A stretch of 9,784 nucleotides of DNA from Bacillota bacterium (GTDB lineage Bacteria > Bacillota > Clostridia > Peptostreptococcales > Anaerovoracaceae), in NCBI GenBank assembly GCA_029266295.1, contig JAQSXD010000104.1, forward strand, positions 1-9,784, given 5' to 3'. The position numbers and the translations under genes are program-made. The notes below the pieces were generated by a model. It was given only the letters and a program-made list of their open reading frames with translations, was not told the DNA's origin and made no database searches. Shown here piece after piece: positions 1-6,583 of the stretch (the first letter of the stretch is position 1; each line of letters begins with the position of its first letter).

Positions 1-246
1 CCATCCTTCCATGATTACAAGCTGCCGACTTCCATGGATATGCCGGAAATCGATGCAAGCATTGTGGAAGCTTACGATCCTTCTGCTCCATACGGCGGAA
101 AGGAATCTGGAGAAGGTCCGATCCAGCCAACTGCACCTGCCATCTTCAATGCAGTCTATGACGCCATTGGAGTCAGATTTACAGAGATGCCGCTGACACC
201 GGAAAAGGTGCTCAATGCCATCAAAGCGAATAAGGCAAATAAGTAA
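1..246 (+). CDS. Xanthine dehydrogenase-family molybdopterin-binding (large) subunit, C-terminal fragment
   Basis: This is the last 81 residues of a longer protein; the gene runs in from the left edge, open in frame 1, and ends at TAA 244-246. The tail carries the pattern usual at the C-terminus of the large Mo-cofactor subunit of xanthine dehydrogenase, aldehyde oxidoreductase and hydroxybenzoyl-CoA reductase: HDYKLPTSMDMPEI, then a glycine-rich GPIQPTAPAIFNAVYDAIG segment, then RFTEMPLTPEKVLNAI. In this family the protein binds the molybdopterin cofactor and hydroxylates (or in some members reductively dehydroxylates) N-heterocycles, aldehydes or aromatic acyl-CoAs, working with FeS and FAD subunits that would lie upstream. 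The active-site glutamate and most cofactor-binding segments are outside the window, so the substrate cannot be inferred. Family assignment is confident, specific enzyme is not. Confidence 0.85.
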   Translation, partial: PSFHDYKLPTSMDMPEIDASIVEAYDPSAPYGGKESGEGPIQPTAPAIFNAVYDAIGVRFTEMPLTPEKVLNAIKANKANK

Positions 247-309
247 TAGACAGTCATTAAAAACAGTAAAAAAGAATCAAAAAACGTAACAGACAGTTAA
301 TAAAATAGA

Positions 310-340
310 CCGGCGGCAGGGCTTACTGCGCTGCTGCCGG
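310..340 (+). terminator. Stem-loop after the molybdenum-hydroxylase gene, probable terminator
   Basis: CCGGCGGCAG (310-319) pairs with CTGCTGCCGG (331-340) over 10 bp with one G-U wobble, around an 11-nt loop. The stem is GC-rich and lies 63 nt after the stop codon. The trailing sequence ACTACATTCTG is only weakly T-rich, so termination may be incomplete. It separates the metabolic gene upstream from the small-gene cluster downstream. Confidence 0.5.
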
Positions 341-385
341 ACTACATTCTGTAATTGCAAACAAGGAAACGAAAGGGAACAGACT

Positions 386-787
386 ATGCGACAATTGAAG
401 TTCAGGGCCTGGGATGATGAGGCAAAAAAGATGTATTCTCCCGAAGCCTTGGAGCAGCCGGAAATAGAAGACAGTACAAAGAAAACAATCTATTCCTATC
501 TCTCCTTCGGCGTTCTCTATATTTATGATTTTCGGTCAGAGGAGCCTGTAGAGTTTGTACCGATGCAGTATACGGGTTGGTACGATAAGAATAAGAACGA
601 GATCTGCGAGGGCGATGTAGTCCAGCTGGAAGGAGCACTTCACCAAGTAATCTGGAGTGATGAAATTGCAAGCTTTATCATCCTGTCCCACGACGGTATG
701 GTCATGATGGGCGGAGAATATCTGGCGGATAACATTGAAATTGTCGGTAATATCTACGAAGATCCGGGCTTGATCAGCTACAGGTAA
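386..787 (+). CDS. YopX-family protein
   Basis: The 133-aa product has the layout of the YopX family, named after a Bacillus phage SPbeta protein. It opens with KFRAWD (residues 5-10), has the central signature QYTGWYDKNKNEICEGDVV (61-79; in the family typically QYTGLKDKNGKEIYEGDIV), a short beta-rich segment with IWSDE (89-93), and closes with EIVGNIYEDP (118-127). The biochemical role of the family is unknown; members are mostly found in phages, prophages and mobile elements. The start ATG follows AAAGGGA with 8 nt spacing. The next gene begins 16 nt after its stop, so they are probably co-transcribed. No integrase, capsid or other phage gene is visible nearby, which makes its position between metabolic genes unusual. 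Family call is strong, function unknown. Confidence 0.85.
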   Translation: MRQLKFRAWDDEAKKMYSPEALEQPEIEDSTKKTIYSYLSFGVLYIYDFRSEEPVEFVPMQYTGWYDKNKNEICEGDVVQLEGALHQVIWSDEIASFIILSHDGMVMMGGEYLADNIEIVGNIYEDPGLISYR

Positions 788-803
788 TAAGGAGGACACA
801 TCC

Positions 804-1355
804 ATGCGGTTAATAGACAAAGCTGCTCTTTTACAGTTAATGGACGGAAAAAGAGTGGACTTTTATCTGGAAGATGACATGTTTGAAATTGAAGGTTTAG
901 CGGAATGCCAGAACGATACTGTCGTAATCAAGGTTCTTGATGCAGTTGGTCATATCCTGGAAATGTGCGGAGACGATCTTGAAATTGAGGCAAAAAATCG
1001 CAGACTCTACGCAAAGAGAAGGGATACCGGGAAAATCTTCGAAATGGAGATCAACCGGATTTATGAAAGACTGGTAGACCCGGATGCAGAAGCATTTTTA
1101 CACAAATGGAATTTCGGAGTAGAGCAGTTCTTTCACAAGAAGACCGATACGCTGGTTTGGTTTGATGAAGCCGAAGAGAAATGGGTCATCGAACTGAATA
1201 AAATCAATATGTACTTCAGTGGAAACCGGACTTCCTATGAAAGCCTGGAACAGCTGTTTGCAGCCAACCGTGAGCATATGGAAGGTGATTGGCAGGCGAT
1301 AACCTACAGTTCTGCCGTGGAGGATGATGATACCTATGGGAAAGATTGTTGTTGA
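804..1355 (+). CDS. Hypothetical acidic protein, 183 aa
   Basis: I do not recognise this protein. The start is well supported by AAGGAGG (789-795) with 8 nt spacing. The product is soluble-looking, rich in Asp/Glu, with no signal peptide or membrane segment. It opens with MRLIDKAALLQLM, reminiscent of the MRLIDADAL start of many small phage-encoded proteins, but this is only a resemblance. The N-terminal half (about 18-90) alternates short hydrophobic and charged stretches, suggesting a beta-rich fold. The second half contains WNFGVEQFF (102-110), LVWFDEAEEKW (117-127) and a helical-looking SYESLEQLFAANREHM (144-159). It ends DDDTYGKDCC. It sits 16 nt after the YopX-family gene and overlaps the next small gene by 20 nt, so the three probably form one transcript and may act together. 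Coding is likely; function is unknown. Confidence 0.75.
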   Translation: MRLIDKAALLQLMDGKRVDFYLEDDMFEIEGLAECQNDTVVIKVLDAVGHILEMCGDDLEIEAKNRRLYAKRRDTGKIFEMEINRIYERLVDPDAEAFLHKWNFGVEQFFHKKTDTLVWFDEAEEKWVIELNKINMYFSGNRTSYESLEQLFAANREHMEGDWQAITYSSAVEDDDTYGKDCC

Positions 1356-1527
1356 ATCAAACTACAGGAGATTTGAGCCGGTTGGTCAGGAAGACATGTG
1401 TGCAAACTGTCCTTCCAGCTGTAAGACATCCTGTGCAAGAGTACTAATGCAAAAACACGATACCAATATGGAAAAGGATTTTGAAGGCTTTAAAGTGGTC
1501 TTTGAAAAGAGGAACCAAGAAATTTAA
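1336..1527 (+). CDS. Small four-cysteine protein, 63 aa, function unknown
   Basis: The product is 63 residues with a compact cluster CANCPSSCKTSC, that is Cys22-x2-Cys25-x3-Cys29-x3-Cys33, and no other cysteines. This spacing suits binding of zinc or an iron-sulfur cluster, but matches no signature I can name. The remainder is hydrophilic, with a basic stretch YRRF near the N-terminus and a C-terminal segment FEGFKVVFEKRNQEI. The reading frame overlaps the 3' end of the preceding gene by 20 nt, implying translational coupling. Three in-frame ATGs compete (1324, 1327, 1336). A GGAGG at 1319-1323 touches the first and lies 12 nt before the third, which I chose because the spacing is acceptable and MGKIVVE makes a natural start; with 1324 it would be 67 aa. 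Existence fairly likely, function unknown. Confidence 0.6.
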   Translation: MGKIVVESNYRRFEPVGQEDMCANCPSSCKTSCARVLMQKHDTNMEKDFEGFKVVFEKRNQEI

Positions 1528-1531
1528 TAAT
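1502..1531 (+). promoter_or_regulatory. Candidate sigma-A promoter for the OFA transporter gene
   Basis: TTGAAA (1502-1507) and AATAAT (1526-1531) are separated by 18 nt, each 5/6 to consensus. The site lies across the 3' end and stop codon of the small cysteine protein gene. A transcript starting near 1538 would have a leader of about 85 nt before the transporter ATG and would include the Rex-like box at 1583-1600. Seen by eye only. Confidence 0.4.
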
Positions 1532-1582
1532 AATGACCGTTTCTTTATGCAAAAAAACGCTATCAATCCGTATTACCCTTTA

Positions 1583-1600
1583 TTGTTAAAAAATAAACAA
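1583..1600. promoter_or_regulatory. Rex-like operator before the OFA transporter gene
   Basis: The 18-bp element TTGTTAA-AAAA-TAAACAA matches 13 of 14 defined positions of the clostridial Rex consensus TTGTTAA-N4-TTAACAA. It lies 21 nt before the transporter ATG and ends just upstream of the GGAGG at 1608-1612. Rex is the redox-sensing repressor that leaves DNA when NADH is high. If transcription starts at the 1502-1531 promoter, bound Rex would act as a downstream block. Assignment is by consensus match only. Confidence 0.5.
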
Positions 1601-1621
1601 AGAAAGCGGAGGAAAATAACT

Positions 1622-2863
1622 ATGGATCTTAAGAAGAAAAGATGGTTTATCCTAGGAGCGAGTCTTGTAATCAATTTGTGTATCGGTTCCGGTTACGCAT
1701 GGAGCGTATTTGCGGGACCACTGATCAAAACCTTTGGATGGACAGCAGCAGCAACGGCTCTGACCTTTACAATTGCCAATGCAGTCAGCCCAATCACCAT
1801 GATTACAGGCGGAAAAATTCAGGATAAGTATGGCCCGAAATGGGTAATCTTTGCGGGAGGAATTCTCTTTGGAGGCGGTATCTTCCTTTCCGGACTGACC
1901 ACCTCGTTGGCATGGCTGTATGTAAGCTACGGGATTATTGCAGGGTTTGGAATGGGTCTGGTATATAGCTGTACCATCGCAAACACCGTTAAATTTTTCC
2001 CAGACAAAAGAGGACTCGTTGGCGGTCTTGCTACAGCTGGATATGGCTCCGGTGCTATTATTTTTGCGCCGATCGCTCAGCAGATTATCGCAGGAAGCGG
2101 TGTGCTGTTCACTTTTAAAACATTAGGAATTATCTATCTTGTTGTTATTCTGGTCGGCTCACGTTTTATCATGGCAGCACCTGCTGGATATAAACCGGAG
2201 GGATGGGAACCACCTGCAATCACAGCCACATCTTCAAATACAGGGAAAGACAAGACCTGGTCACAGATGCTTGCAGATCCGCTTTTCTACGTACTGGTCG
2301 TCATGTTCGTAATCGGCGCTATGGCTGGACTTATGATCATCAGCCAGGCATCACCGATCGCACAGGAAGTTATCGGAGTAGATCCGGCTCTTGCCGCTGT
2401 GGCAGTAAGCTGCGTGGCCATTGCCAATACTTGCGGACGTGTTATTTGGGGATGGATCTCCGATAAGATCGGCAGATATAACGCACTTCCATTGATGTAT
2501 ATCTTATCCGGCGCAATGATGTTTACGCTATCCACAATAGGTGCTGGACAGTTTGCTTTATTTGTAGTTGTCGTTATGGCCATCGGTTTCTGCTTCGGCG
2601 GATTTATGGGCGTATTCCCAGCTCTGACAGCAGACAGCTTTGGCCCTAGAAATAACGGTGTAAACTATGGATTTATGTTTACCGGTTTTGCAATCGGTGC
2701 ATATGTAGGCCCTGTTTTAGCAGCTACAGTAAAAGCAAATAATAACGGCGCTTATACCAACGCATTTCTTATTGCTGCAGCACTGAGCATCGTAGGAATC
2801 GCACTGACCTTTATCGTCAGAATGATGAAAAAGAGAGCTGCGGCAGCAACATCCAAGGCGTAA
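1622..2863 (+). CDS. OFA-family (oxalate/formate antiporter-type) MFS transporter
   Basis: The 413-aa product is a 12-helix major facilitator inner-membrane transporter. The first helix is at about 8-29; the cytoplasmic motif A is GGKIQDKYGPK (63-73), with a second copy in the C-terminal half, GWISDKIGRYNAL (277-289). A hydrophilic loop at about 190-217 separates the six-helix halves. The opening RWFILGASLVINLCIGSGYAWSVF and the segment ANTVKFFPDKRGLVGGLATAG (120-140) are characteristic of the OFA family, which includes oxalate/formate exchangers and transporters of other small carboxylates. The start at 1622 is preferred over an upstream in-frame ATG at 1481 because GGAGG (1608-1612) sits 9 nt before it and the protein then begins MDLKKKRW, normal for the family. 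Neighbouring acyl-CoA ligase and CoA-transferase suggest an organic acid substrate; this is inference. Possible Rex control is described at the operator. Confidence 0.9.
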   Translation: MDLKKKRWFILGASLVINLCIGSGYAWSVFAGPLIKTFGWTAAATALTFTIANAVSPITMITGGKIQDKYGPKWVIFAGGILFGGGIFLSGLTTSLAWLYVSYGIIAGFGMGLVYSCTIANTVKFFPDKRGLVGGLATAGYGSGAIIFAPIAQQIIAGSGVLFTFKTLGIIYLVVILVGSRFIMAAPAGYKPEGWEPPAITATSSNTGKDKTWSQMLADPLFYVLVVMFVIGAMAGLMIISQASPIAQEVIGVDPALAAVAVSCVAIANTCGRVIWGWISDKIGRYNALPLMYILSGAMMFTLSTIGAGQFALFVVVVMAIGFCFGGFMGVFPALTADSFGPRNNGVNYGFMFTGFAIGAYVGPVLAATVKANNNGAYTNAFLIAAALSIVGIALTFIVRMMKKRAAAATSKA

Positions 2864-2993
2864 GCGTAGAAGAGAGATTATGATTCGAATCTCAAGGCGA
2901 AAGCGATTGGTTGCAGATAAGACCGCAGCCAATGCTTTCTCCTTAGCTGTGAATCGTTAAGTACCGGAGTTCTTTGTAGAAGGGGTTTCAATC
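2864..2993 (+). terminator. Intergenic stem-loops after the transporter gene
   Basis: Within this 130-nt gap the main hairpin is 2899-2939: GAAAGC (2899-2904) with GCTTTC (2934-2939), ATTGG (2906-2910) with CCAAT (2929-2933), one T-G wobble, and TGC (2912-2914) with GCA (2925-2927), with a single bulged G at 2905 and a 10-nt loop. A smaller hairpin, GAGATT (2874-2879) with AATCTC (2888-2893), precedes it and contains the 10-bp palindrome GATTCGAATC. The T-tract after the main stem is poor (TCCTTAG), so it may be a weak terminator or a processing or attenuation element between transporter and ligase. I see no clear promoter for the ligase here. Confidence 0.45.
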
Positions 2994-4901
2994 ATGAGTA
3001 TCATTGACAAGAGCAGGAAAATAGAAATAACAGTTCAACGGGTGGATAGCATACCCTGCAGCCTGGTTGGTAAGAAAATGGTGTTTTCGGCAGACGGCAC
3101 AATTGAGACTGAGCCATGGCAGCTTCCGTGGCCCATGCCATGGATTGAATTGGTTTGCAGAACCTTTGCCATGGAGAACATCGGCGTGTCACAAATGAAA
3201 TCGACACGGCTATATAATCCTGAAGAGCCGGATCAATACATTGAAATTATTGCCAAAAGCTATATTGACCTGACCATTGGACAGCTAGCAGATCAGGTGT
3301 CTGAACTGTACGGTGAGCGTGAGGCATTGATCAGCAGCACCAGCAGCCGGAGGTACACCTATGGGCAATTCAGAGAGTTTTCTGGAAAACTGGCAAAAGG
3401 ACTGATGTCAATCGGCGTGCAGAAGAGCGATAAAGTAGCAATTTGGGCAGTGAATTCACCGGAATTTGTCCTCGCGCAGTTCGCAATTGCAAAAACCGGG
3501 GGTGTCATGGTACCGCTCAACGCCTATGAGAAGGAAATGAGAATGGAGACCCTGCTGAAACATTCGGATACCAGTACGCTGATCATGCAGGTGGGAACAA
3601 AAGCCACAGAGAATATAGAAATTCTTTATAGGTTATGTCCGGAACTTTGTGAAGCAGTGCCGGGAAGACTGCGGTCTGAACGATTTCCTATGCTCAAGAA
3701 CGTCATTGTAATCACTGATGAAGAATATCCAGGTACCTTCCGGTGGTCAGAGCTGCTCCAGATGGGAAGCACTGTGGATGACACGGAACTTTCTCACCGG
3801 CAAAAGCAATTAAGCTATAAAGATACAGTACATATGATCTACACCTCGGGAACCACAGGGACTCCCAAAGGCGTTATGCTCAGCAGCGGAAATGTCATTG
3901 AAAATGCGAATGCAATGGCAAATCGGATGGAGCTTTCCGAGCGGGATGTGATGTGCGTACAGGCGCCCATGTTTCACTGCTTTGGTTGTGTAGCCTGCAT
4001 CCTCACTGCTGTATCAAGGGGCGGAGCGATGGTTATGGTAGATAAGTTCCGGCCTGAGATTACCATGTCTCTGATCGAGCGGGAAAAATGTACCGTGGTT
4101 TCCGGCGTACCCACAATGTTCATCGGTTTTATTAATGAAATGGAAAAAAACAGCTATAATCTCGCATCTGTCAGAACAGGAATTATTGCCGGCGCGTCCT
4201 GCCCTCCGAAACTAATGGAGGATATCAAAAACTTGCTTGGAATTCCAAAGTTGATCTCATCTTATGGTCTGACAGAGGCATCACCTTGTGTCACAGCGGT
4301 TTACGCAGATGATCCTTTGGAATGGAAGTCCACTGCAGCAGGCGCGCCAATTCCGGGTGTGCAGATTCGCATCATGGATTCCACCTCAAAGGAAGAAATT
4401 ACTGATGGAAGCTGCGGCGAAATCTGGGTTAAGGGCTACAATCTCATGCAGGGATATTATCGCATGCCTGATGAGACCGCGATGGCAATTGATGCAGATA
4501 GCTGGCTTCATACAGGAGATATCGGCTGTCTGGCAGACAACGGCTATCTAAGAATCAAAGATCGAAGCAAAGATATCATTATCAGGAGTGGTGAGAATAT
4601 CAGCCCAAAGGAGATAGAAGATTTTCTCCATACCCATGATGCTGTGGCAGAAGCCGCCGTCGTCGGCGTTTCCAGTTATCTGTACGGAGAAGAGGTTGTC
4701 GCATTTATCAGAGTGAAAGATGACAGGAACCTGACTGAGAATGAGATTCGGGAATATTGCAGGGGAAAAATATCTACCAATAAAATGCCAAGATGGGTTG
4801 TGTTTCTTGACCGATTCCCCGTCTCCGATTCGGGAAAATGTCTGAAATCTGAGCTCAGGCGGCATGCCGCGGAGCTGAAAGAGAAAAAAATCATCAGTTA
4901 A
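2994..4901 (+). CDS. AMP-forming acyl-CoA synthetase/ligase (ANL superfamily) with N-terminal extension
   Basis: The 635-aa product belongs to the adenylate-forming acyl-CoA ligases, which activate a carboxylic acid with ATP to an acyl-adenylate and then to an acyl-CoA. All core motifs are present: phosphate-binding YTSGTTGTPKG (283-293), YGLTEAS (424-430), HTGDIG (506-511), the hinge and CoA-half motif KDRSKDIIIRSGENISPKEIE (522-542), and SGKCLK with the adenylation lysine at K615. The core begins at about residue 92 (LTIGQLADQVSELYGEREAL), so residues 1-90 are an extra N-terminal segment, and the protein is roughly 85-100 residues longer than usual. That segment contains PWQLPWPMPWIELVC and no motif I recognise. 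The start follows AAGGGG with 8 nt spacing; internal ATGs at 3171 and 3195 lack a good RBS. Likely cytoplasmic; substrate (fatty, branched or aromatic acid) cannot be decided. The CoA-transferase gene follows 83 nt later. Confidence 0.9.
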   Translation: MSIIDKSRKIEITVQRVDSIPCSLVGKKMVFSADGTIETEPWQLPWPMPWIELVCRTFAMENIGVSQMKSTRLYNPEEPDQYIEIIAKSYIDLTIGQLADQVSELYGEREALISSTSSRRYTYGQFREFSGKLAKGLMSIGVQKSDKVAIWAVNSPEFVLAQFAIAKTGGVMVPLNAYEKEMRMETLLKHSDTSTLIMQVGTKATENIEILYRLCPELCEAVPGRLRSERFPMLKNVIVITDEEYPGTFRWSELLQMGSTVDDTELSHRQKQLSYKDTVHMIYTSGTTGTPKGVMLSSGNVIENANAMANRMELSERDVMCVQAPMFHCFGCVACILTAVSRGGAMVMVDKFRPEITMSLIEREKCTVVSGVPTMFIGFINEMEKNSYNLASVRTGIIAGASCPPKLMEDIKNLLGIPKLISSYGLTEASPCVTAVYADDPLEWKSTAAGAPIPGVQIRIMDSTSKEEITDGSCGEIWVKGYNLMQGYYRMPDETAMAIDADSWLHTGDIGCLADNGYLRIKDRSKDIIIRSGENISPKEIEDFLHTHDAVAEAAVVGVSSYLYGEEVVAFIRVKDDRNLTENEIREYCRGKISTNKMPRWVVFLDRFPVSDSGKCLKSELRRHAAELKEKKIIS

Positions 4902-4913
4902 TTCATTATTTGA

Positions 4914-4961
4914 GGAAACACGGATATCATGTTAGTTGTACTGGAATCCATTGGTGTTTCC
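4914..4961 (+). other. Inverted repeat in the CoA-transferase leader
   Basis: GGAAACAC (4914-4921) pairs perfectly with GTGTTTCC (4954-4961), and directly inside it GGAT (4922-4925) can pair with ATCC (4946-4949) across a small asymmetric loop. The structure ends 10 nt before the AAGGAG ribosome binding site of the CoA-transferase and encloses the start of a 17-codon ORF. It could be a weak terminator after the ligase gene, an mRNA stabiliser, or a regulatory leader; no T-tract follows. Confidence 0.4.
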
Positions 4962-4982
4962 CCTAAGAAAAAGGAGAGCTGA
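4929..4982 (+). CDS. Possible 17-codon leader ORF before the CoA-transferase
   Basis: ATG at 4929 opens a short frame encoding MLVVLESIGVSPKKKES, ending at TGA 4980-4982, two nucleotides before the CoA-transferase ATG. A TGAGGA at 4911-4916 lies 12 nt upstream and could serve as a ribosome site. It overlaps the hairpin at 4914-4961, so its translation would melt the stem and could couple ribosomes onto the next gene. A short ORF of this kind can occur by chance; there is no homology that I can cite. Confidence 0.2.
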   Translation: MLVVLESIGVSPKKKES

Positions 4983-4984
4983 GT

Positions 4985-6583
4985 ATGGCAAAAGTAATTA
5001 CCGTAAAAGAAGCGGCAGAACTATTTCAGGACAATATCAGTGTTGGTACCGCAGGATTCGGTTTGGCAGGCTGGCCGGAGGAGATCGCTATTGCTGTTGG
5101 AAAGCGATTTGATGAAACCGGTCATCCCAGAAATCTTACTCACATCCATGCTGCAGGACTGGGAAATTGGGGTTTAGGCCCCAAGGGAGAACGCGGCGAA
5201 GGCGTTTGGGCTAAGGAAGGACTCATGACAAAGTTTATCGGATCCCATGCAGGTTCCTCTCCGTCTGTCTTTAAGCTAATTACAGAGAATAAGATCATGG
5301 CATGGAATCTTCCACTTGGCACCATTCTTCAGATTTGGCACGAAGCAGGAAGAAAAGCTCCCGGAATCCTGACAAAGACTGGTCTGGGAACTTTTATCGA
5401 TCCCCGGTTTGACGGCGGAAAGCTCAATCCTCTGACCAAGGAACAGGGTGAGGATCTGGTAACCTACATACCTGATTTTATGGGTGAGGAGTACCTTTTC
5501 TACAAGGCTTGGCCCATTGATATCGGTTTCATGCGCGGAACCACAGCAGATGAGAACGGCAACATTACCTGTGAAAAAGAATCTCACAATCTTGAAATGC
5601 TGTCTGTTGCGCAGGCTGCAAAAGCAAACGGAGGAATCGTTATCGTTCAGGTCGAAACCCTTGCAAAGGCTGGTAGTCTCAATCCGAAGCTTGTTAAAGT
5701 GCCTGGCATCTATGTGGACTATATCGTTATTGCAGAAGATCCTGAAAATATCATGCAGACGCAGGGAACGAAGTATAATAGAGCCTTTACCGGTGAAGTT
5801 CGTGTGCCGCTTCAATCAAGCATGAAGCCCATTCCTTTCGACGAGAAAAAGGTAATGGTTCGAAGAGTTACTCAGGAGATTCAGCCTGGCTTTAAGTGCA
5901 ATTTTGGAATTGGCGTTCCAACCCATACCGGCAACGTAATGGCGGAGGAAGGCTGTGCAAATACGATTACGATGATTTCTGAATCAGGTAGCATCGGCGG
6001 AGTTCCCGGCGGCGGTAATGACTTCGGCGCACATTGGAACATTGAAGCTTCCTGCGATCAGGGCGATCACTTCAGCTTCTTTGACGGCGGCGGTCTGGAT
6101 CTTGGCGTATTTGGACTGAGTGAAGTCGATAAGGACGGAAATGTGAATACAAGTCTTCTGAACGGTAAAATTATGGGAGTCGGAGGATTTGCAAATATTG
6201 CGGCAACTGCGAAGCATGCAGTTTTCGTAGGAACTTTCACCGCAGGCGGAATTGAATGCAAAGTGGAAGATGGTAAGATGATCATCGTGCAAGAGGGAAA
6301 ATTTAAGAAGTTTGTTGAGAAGTGTCCGCAGCTGACCTTTAATGCAGAACAATCCTTAAAGCGAGGAAACCACATCATCTATATCACGGAACGCTGTGTC
6401 ATAACAAGAACGATGGAAGGTATGATTCTGACAGAAATCGCACCGGGCATTGACCTTCAGACACAGATCCTGGATCAGATGGGCTTTGCTCCTATTATTC
6501 CGGAGGGCGGACCGAAATTAATGGATTCTGAGTTGTTCCAGCCCGTCTGGGGGAAACTGAAAGAACAGATGAGTCAGAAATAA
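4985..6583 (+). CDS. Acetate/propionate-type CoA-transferase (family I, fused alpha-beta)
   Basis: The 532-aa product is a family I CoA-transferase in which both halves are fused, as in propionate CoA-transferase and E. coli YdiF. Such enzymes move CoA between an acyl-CoA and a free acid, often acetate, through a glutamyl-CoA thioester. The N-terminal half begins KVITVKEAAELF with a glycine-rich GTAGFGLAGWPEE (21-33); the central FMRGTTADENGNIT (182-194) is a family hallmark. The C-terminal half carries SESGSIGGVPGGG (332-344), where E333 is the expected catalytic glutamate, then FFDGGGLDLGVFGLSEVD (365-382) and FTAGGIECKV (418-427). Length is normal and the reading frame intact. AAGGAG (4971-4976) precedes the ATG by 8 nt. 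Next to the acyl-CoA ligase it offers a second, ATP-sparing way to activate or recycle the same acid, which is inference. The specific acyl donor and acceptor are not known. Confidence 0.9.
   Translation: MAKVITVKEAAELFQDNISVGTAGFGLAGWPEEIAIAVGKRFDETGHPRNLTHIHAAGLGNWGLGPKGERGEGVWAKEGLMTKFIGSHAGSSPSVFKLITENKIMAWNLPLGTILQIWHEAGRKAPGILTKTGLGTFIDPRFDGGKLNPLTKEQGEDLVTYIPDFMGEEYLFYKAWPIDIGFMRGTTADENGNITCEKESHNLEMLSVAQAAKANGGIVIVQVETLAKAGSLNPKLVKVPGIYVDYIVIAEDPENIMQTQGTKYNRAFTGEVRVPLQSSMKPIPFDEKKVMVRRVTQEIQPGFKCNFGIGVPTHTGNVMAEEGCANTITMISESGSIGGVPGGGNDFGAHWNIEASCDQGDHFSFFDGGGLDLGVFGLSEVDKDGNVNTSLLNGKIMGVGGFANIAATAKHAVFVGTFTAGGIECKVEDGKMIIVQEGKFKKFVEKCPQLTFNAEQSLKRGNHIIYITERCVITRTMEGMILTEIAPGIDLQTQILDQMGFAPIIPEGGPKLMDSELFQPVWGKLKEQMSQK

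Noticed and set aside
402..820. Two overlapping minus-strand open frames (402-671 and 536-820)
   Set aside because: Both are antisense to the YopX-family gene, which has a good RBS and a recognised family signature; neither antisense product resembles a protein family.
1481..1621. Longer start for the OFA transporter at 1481
   Set aside because: It adds 47 charged residues, overlaps the small cysteine gene, and lacks an RBS, while 1622 has GGAGG at good spacing and gives the normal family N-terminus.
2926..2935. The 10-mer CAGCCAATGC occurs here and again near 8684
   Set aside because: A single shared 10-mer without extended similarity is expected by chance; here it is part of a hairpin and there it is not.
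2949..2966. Possible Rex-like site CTGTGAA-TCGT-TAAGTAC before the acyl-CoA ligase
   Set aside because: Only the left half resembles a half-site; the right half does not match, so there is no dyad symmetry.
5276..5815. 179-aa minus-strand open frame
   Set aside because: It lies wholly inside the confidently assigned CoA-transferase gene in antisense, has no recognisable domain, and is a by-product of the sense codon pattern.
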